DNA from: JBCDIQ01 sp039024295
GTDB taxonomy: Bacteria > Bacteroidota > Bacteroidia > J057
Length of the DNA: 6,744 nucleotides
Assembly: GCA_039024295.1 (NCBI GenBank)
Contig: JBCDIQ010000328.1
Span: 1 to 6,744, forward strand
Direction of reading: 5' to 3'
The translations under genes and the position numbers were made by a program. Positions 6,427-6,744 of the stretch are shown piece after piece. Each line of letters opens with the position of its first letter. Within the stretch, counting starts at the first letter, position 1. The notes under the pieces are model-generated. The model was given only the letters and a program-made list of their open reading frames with translations. It was not told where the DNA came from and did no database searches.

Positions 6427-6744
6427 ATGAGAATCCCCCTGGCCATTGCGTTGCTGTTGTCCTCAGGCACTTTGTTTGCCGGTGGCATTCAGCTGAACTT
6501 GCTGGGCTGCCGTCAGTTGGGAATGGGTCATACCGGGACAGGCATTGCACTTGATGGGGCTAATTTGGTGTTTAACCCAGGCAGTATTGGCTTTTTGCCC
6601 AAAAGGGTTTTTCAGGTGGCGGGCCTGCTTTCTGCACCAGCCACTACCTACTTGGCTGCCAGCCCCTCCCCTGACCTCACCCAAATGGAGCCTCGGGTGT
6701 TCTCGAATTTTCAGCTATACACCACCTGGAGAAAACGGGATGAA
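6427..6744 (+). CDS. FadL/OMPP1-type outer-membrane transporter, 5' part
   Basis: The frame opens with ATG at 6427 and is still open after 106 codons at the right edge, so only the N-terminal part is present. Residues 1-18 form a signal peptide (MRIPLA, a Leu/Ala core, cleavage after LFA). The mature N-terminus GGIQLNLLGCRQLGMGHTGTG (19-39, contiguous in the protein) is followed by ALDGANLVFNPGSIGFL. This matches the start of Bacteroidota FadL/TodX-family barrels, where the N-terminal hatch carries a GMG..GTG run and an NPG/NPA motif (here N50-P51-G52). Known members move long-chain fatty acids or other hydrophobic compounds across the outer membrane; the substrate here is unknown. The Cys at 28 falls where Gln is more usual in relatives as I recall them. 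The start is supported by the signal peptide and lies divergent from the DUF1643 gene. Confidence 0.87.
   Translation, partial: MRIPLAIALLLSSGTLFAGGIQLNLLGCRQLGMGHTGTGIALDGANLVFNPGSIGFLPKRVFQVAGLLSAPATTYLAASPSPDLTQMEPRVFSNFQLYTTWRKRDE

Noticed and set aside
6463..6684. A minus-strand open frame of 73 codons near the right edge
   Set aside because: It is antisense to the FadL-like gene, whose signal peptide and conserved N-terminal motifs are clear on the plus strand.
1..6744. CRISPR array, tRNA, rRNA, insertion sequence or defence system
   Set aside because: I saw no regularly spaced repeats, tRNA-like cloverleaf, transposase, integrase or recognisable defence gene in the window.

Overview
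The window looks like chromosomal DNA from a member of the Bacteroidota, probably a Saprospiria- or Cytophagia-like environmental lineage (the class is an inference). The evidence is a secreted glycoside hydrolase ending in a type IX secretion (T9SS) type A sorting tail, a FadL-type outer-membrane protein whose N-terminus has the form usual in this phylum, a short membrane-anchored MutS-family protein of a kind common there, and the lack of clear Shine-Dalgarno sequences before most starts.

Layout from left to right. Positions 1-240 hold no gene I can defend; a gene entering from the left may end there. Positions 241-312 are a diverged second copy of the last 23 codons of the neighbouring MutS-family gene. 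It is separated from the real gene end by a perfect 15-bp hairpin at 313-345. The MutS-family gene itself (353-2152, minus) is divergent from a small Ser-rich lipoprotein gene (2221-2871, plus), which ends at a good intrinsic terminator. Two more plus-strand genes follow: a PspC-domain membrane protein with an unusual Arg-rich linker (2980-3708) and riboflavin synthase alpha chain (3793-4419).

Riboflavin synthase converges on, and overlaps by 14 bases, a two-gene minus-strand unit. In transcription order this is a DUF1643 protein (6300-5773) and then a secreted GH5-like hydrolase (5773-4406), joined by a TAATG stop/start overlap. A divergent intergenic region (6301-6426) separates that unit from the 5' part of a FadL/OMPP1 outer-membrane transporter gene that runs off the right edge.

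Most genes are ordinary housekeeping or accessory genes with no shared pathway. I do not see a clearly new multi-gene system. The most notable structure is the duplicated, mostly synonymously diverged 3' end of the MutS-family gene flanking a hairpin. It looks like a scar of allele replacement, loss of a tandem paralogue, or a nearly emptied integration site.
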